Assembly: GCF_029167105.1 (NCBI RefSeq)
Contig: NZ_JARFML010000017.1
Coordinates: 98,324-162,323 of the forward strand
DNA length: 64,000 nucleotides
DNA from: Bradyrhizobium yuanmingense
GTDB taxonomy: Bacteria; Pseudomonadota; Alphaproteobacteria; Rhizobiales; Xanthobacteraceae
Direction of reading: 5' to 3'
Under the pieces are notes generated by a model. The model made no database searches and had not been told where the DNA came from. It saw only the letters and a list, made by a program, of their open reading frames with translations. Made by a program: the position numbers and the translations under genes. Every line of letters starts with the position of its first letter. Position 1 is the first letter of the stretch. Positions 61,544 through 64,000 of this stretch are shown here, in pieces.

Positions 61544-63607
61544 TTATCGGTTGGTGACCTGCAGCGGCCCGCCGGTGGCATCCGACATCCGGGCGATGGC
61601 GCCGCCGCGGCCGCTCATCATGCCGTCGAGCCGGTCGCGCTCCTTCTCGAAGCTTGCCAGCATCGGGCCCTCCAGCGAACGGCCGCGCGGCAGTTTCACG
61701 CGCATCGGATCGACGAAGCGGCCGTTGACCAGGATCTCGTAATGGACGTGCGGGCCGGTCGACAGGCCGGAGGAGCCGACGAAGCCGATCACCTGACCCT
61801 GCCGCACCTTCTTGCCGGGCTCCATGCCCTTGGCGAAGGCCGACATGTGGCCGTAGGCAGTCTCGTAGCCGTTGGCGTGCTTGATGCGGATGTATTTGCC
61901 GTAACCGCCCTCGGGGCCGGCTTTCTCGATCATGCCGTTGCCGGAGGCGAAGATCGGCGTGCCGTAGCTGGTGGACCAGTCGACGCCGGTATGCATCTTC
62001 ACGTAGCCGAGGATCGGGTGGCGGCGGCCGCCGAAGCCGGAGCGCATGATGGCGTTGTTGACGGGCTTTCTGACCAGGAACTTCTTCGCGCTCTTGCCGG
62101 TCTCGTCGTAATAATCGACCAGGCCGTCGTCGGGGCTCTGGTAGCGGTAGTATTTCTTGGTCTCGCCGCCGACGGTGAGGGAGGCGAACAGCACCTCGTT
62201 CTTCTCGCTCGACGTCACGCCCTCGTCCTCGCCGGCGTAGAACACGTCGAAGGAATCTCCGGGCTGCACCTTGCGCTGGAAATCGACGTCGTAGGAGTAG
62301 ATCTTGATCATGTCCTCGATGACGGGCATCGGGACCTTGTTGCGCATCGCGGTCTCGTAGATGCTCTGGTAGAGCCGCACGCCGGAGCCGTCATCGTCAT
62401 CCTCGTCGTCGCTGCTGGCGTTGGCCGCAGTATCGGCGACGGTGTTCATGCTGGAGACGTCGACGGCGACGTATTTGCCGAGATCGGACAGCGCCGCGAT
62501 CGCTTCCACCATCGTGTCGTTTGCAACCACGACGCGATAGGGCTGCAGGCGGGCGCCGGGGCTTGCGGGCGCCATCAGGATGCGGAGCTTCTCGCCTTCC
62601 TTCAGGCCGCCGTCGCGGCCGCGCGGTCCGAGCGTCGCGGTGATCGCCTTGATCTCGTCGGCATTGGCGCCGAGATCGCGCAGCACGCCGGCGACGCTGT
62701 CGCCCTTCTTGACCATGTGGACGCGTTCGCCGTTGGGATTGCCGCCGGTGATCTGCTCCTTGGTCTTGGGCAGCAGCGTGACGTTTTCCGGCACCACGCG
62801 CGTCTCGAAGCCGGCATAGGGATCGGACGGCGAGGCCTCGGCGGCGTAGGCGGTTCTGATGTCGGAAGGACCGGTCGCGCCGGAGATGTCGGCAGCCGTG
62901 TTGGCGAGCGAGGCGTAGCGCACCCCGCCATTGCCGCGCCAATTGGCGGCATCGCGCACCCGCATCAGGATGTCGTCGAGTGCCACCACCGCGGAAATCT
63001 TGGCCTTCGGCAGCACCGGCGACAGGTCCTTGGTGACGAAGGACACTTCCGCGTCGGGCTCGACGGCTTCGGGATTGTTGGGATCGTCGGACGCTGTCTT
63101 CGGGTCGGAGCCGACATCGGTGAGCAGGCGCTGGGCGTTGAACGGCGGGATCTTCGCCGACAGATCGCTCGTCGTCATCGACAGATTGCCGGCGATCCGC
63201 ACGAACGGACGCACCCGCATCACGTCACGGTTGCCGACGCGGGCAACCGTCGAGACGCGCATCACGTTGCGCGAGGCGGTGGATTCGCTCGGCGGCGGCA
63301 GGCGGTCGCTTTTGTGCAGCGTGGCGGCGCGATCGGCGGCGCCGAATGCTCCGCGCAGCGCGCCTTCGACCCGCTCCGGCACCTTGGCGAAGGTCATCTC
63401 GCCGTCGAGCGAAGCGAAAACGGCGCCGCCGATCAGGGCTGCGCCGCAGAGTCCGGTCAAAATTGTCCCGCTGAACCATTGCACCGAGACGCGGCGGCGG
63501 TCGATCACCGCGGCTTCAGAACCATCGACGGACAGCGGCGGCTCGTGGCCGAGATCGATGATCCCGGTCTCACGCCCGAAAGTGCCGCGTGACGTCCTGT
63601 GGTTCAA
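61544..63607 (-). CDS. M23 family metalloendopeptidase (membrane-anchored)
   Basis: 687 residues from a TTG at 63607 with GGGGGA 8 bases before it. One membrane helix lies at about 45-65 (LTGLCGAALIGGAVF). A periplasmic region with LysM-like segments (VKKGDSVAGVLRDLGANADEI and VQPGDSFDVFYAGED) leads to the LytM/M23 domain: RHPILGYVKMHTGVDW with His and Asp zinc ligands and GPHVHYEI with the HxH motif, all intact. It should cut peptidoglycan cross-links during growth or division. Confidence 0.92.
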   Translation of the reverse strand: MNHRTSRGTFGRETGIIDLGHEPPLSVDGSEAAVIDRRRVSVQWFSGTILTGLCGAALIGGAVFASLDGEMTFAKVPERVEGALRGAFGAADRAATLHKSDRLPPPSESTASRNVMRVSTVARVGNRDVMRVRPFVRIAGNLSMTTSDLSAKIPPFNAQRLLTDVGSDPKTASDDPNNPEAVEPDAEVSFVTKDLSPVLPKAKISAVVALDDILMRVRDAANWRGNGGVRYASLANTAADISGATGPSDIRTAYAAEASPSDPYAGFETRVVPENVTLLPKTKEQITGGNPNGERVHMVKKGDSVAGVLRDLGANADEIKAITATLGPRGRDGGLKEGEKLRILMAPASPGARLQPYRVVVANDTMVEAIAALSDLGKYVAVDVSSMNTVADTAANASSDDEDDDDGSGVRLYQSIYETAMRNKVPMPVIEDMIKIYSYDVDFQRKVQPGDSFDVFYAGEDEGVTSSEKNEVLFASLTVGGETKKYYRYQSPDDGLVDYYDETGKSAKKFLVRKPVNNAIMRSGFGGRRHPILGYVKMHTGVDWSTSYGTPIFASGNGMIEKAGPEGGYGKYIRIKHANGYETAYGHMSAFAKGMEPGKKVRQGQVIGFVGSSGLSTGPHVHYEILVNGRFVDPMRVKLPRGRSLEGPMLASFEKERDRLDGMMSGRGGAIARMSDATGGPLQVTNR

Positions 63608-64000
63608 CCCAAGTCCCCCAACTCAACGACCCAAGATGCCCGGTTTCGAACCTGTCCCAGGCTGCCCTCTTGAACGGGGATCGCCGGAGCAGGCAAGCCG
63701 CACAACTGTCCGCGCCCAGAAAGCCCCTTGATGGGGCCGGCCGAAATTACGAACAGCTGTACGGGTAAAGCGCTCTCGATGTCTTTCGAATGCCGAAGGA
63801 AGGTCGCGTCATTTGCAACATCGCCTTCCTCTGACCCCATGAAAATCGCCGGCAGCCCCCACAGGCGTCCCCGCGATTCAAGCTTGTCTCTTATCAGAAC
63901 GCCGCGGGATTGTGGCTCAAGTACGGCGCCAAATATGGAAAAAGTTTCCCAAATGCCGGGCCGTAAAGGCCCCCGTCAGATCACGGGCTGAGCTCGGGCG
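63608..64000 (-). other. Upstream region of the M23 gene, no coding seen
   Basis: 393 bases to the window end. It must hold the promoter of the M23 peptidase gene. I see only a small dyad GGGCC/GGCCC at 63958-63972 and no credible gene; the short open frames here have no ribosome-binding site or recognisable motif. Confidence 0.5.

Noticed and set aside
63604..63840. 78-codon minus-strand open frame before the M23 gene
   Set aside because: No ribosome-binding site, no motif, and it overlaps the likely promoter of the M23 gene.

Overview
This window is a piece of an alphaproteobacterial chromosome, almost certainly Bradyrhizobium or a very close relative. Reasons: consistently high GC codon use; a thiol-disulfide protein nearly identical, as far as I recall the sequence, to TlpA of Bradyrhizobium japonicum; the order argH-lptM-lysA; a SAM-II riboswitch before metX; a CpdR response regulator; a TIGR02302/DUF4175 protein; and several families of intergenic palindromic repeats typical of this genus. 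I see no rRNA, tRNA, CRISPR array, insertion sequence, phage gene or integration site. This is core and near-core genome rather than an island.

Layout. 1-4.3 kb: an LrgA/LrgB membrane pair, a periplasmic DsbA-like protein, a small membrane-anchored protein, an esterase, and an HtrA-like protein that has lost its whole catalytic triad. 4.5-11.9 kb: an M20 amidohydrolase followed by a complete dipeptide/oligopeptide-type ABC transporter whose binding protein has a Tat signal. 11.9-18.9 kb: a membrane PAS-diguanylate cyclase, dodecin, an EamA transporter, an HNH nuclease, an NHL-repeat protein and a SnoaL-FMO fusion monooxygenase. 19-23.9 kb: an acyl-CoA ligase, a branched-chain amino acid-type binding protein and a nitronate monooxygenase-like flavoprotein, divergent from a LysR regulator with a paired dyad in the shared promoter region. 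23.9-28.7 kb: AlkA-type glycosylase, GluQ, a soluble hybrid histidine kinase, a YihY membrane protein, a HIG1 protein and a cobalamin adenosyltransferase. 28.8-31.6 kb: etfBA and 3-hydroxybutyryl-CoA dehydrogenase. 31.7-35.8 kb: a small YjfB-like protein, tlpA, and argH-lptM-lysA. 35.9-40.2 kb: a beta-hydroxyacid dehydrogenase, a carboxymuconolactone decarboxylase-like protein and the large TIGR02302 protein.

40.3-47 kb: cell-cycle and envelope genes (cpdR, a zinc-ribbon membrane protein, ftsEX, a YdcF protein, plsC, a ChaC-like cyclotransferase, a DUF2125 protein). 47.1-52.3 kb: two divergent amino-acid units, chorismate mutase-hisC-tyrC on the minus strand (tyrosine/phenylalanine) and metX-metW on the plus strand (methionine), the latter behind a promoter, SAM-II aptamer and terminator. 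52.3-64 kb: an alpha/beta hydrolase, a His-rich TIGR02594-like CHAP protein, a MOSC protein, clpB with a strong terminator, an AraC regulator divergent from an NTF2-like protein, a small acidic protein, a secreted beta-propeller and an M23 endopeptidase.

I did not find a clear new multi-gene system. The observations most worth following are the catalytically dead HtrA-like protein, the promoter/SAM-II/antiterminator/terminator layout before metX, the chorismate mutase with an unexplained C-terminal half, the SnoaL-FMO fusion, and several perfect dyads in promoter regions.
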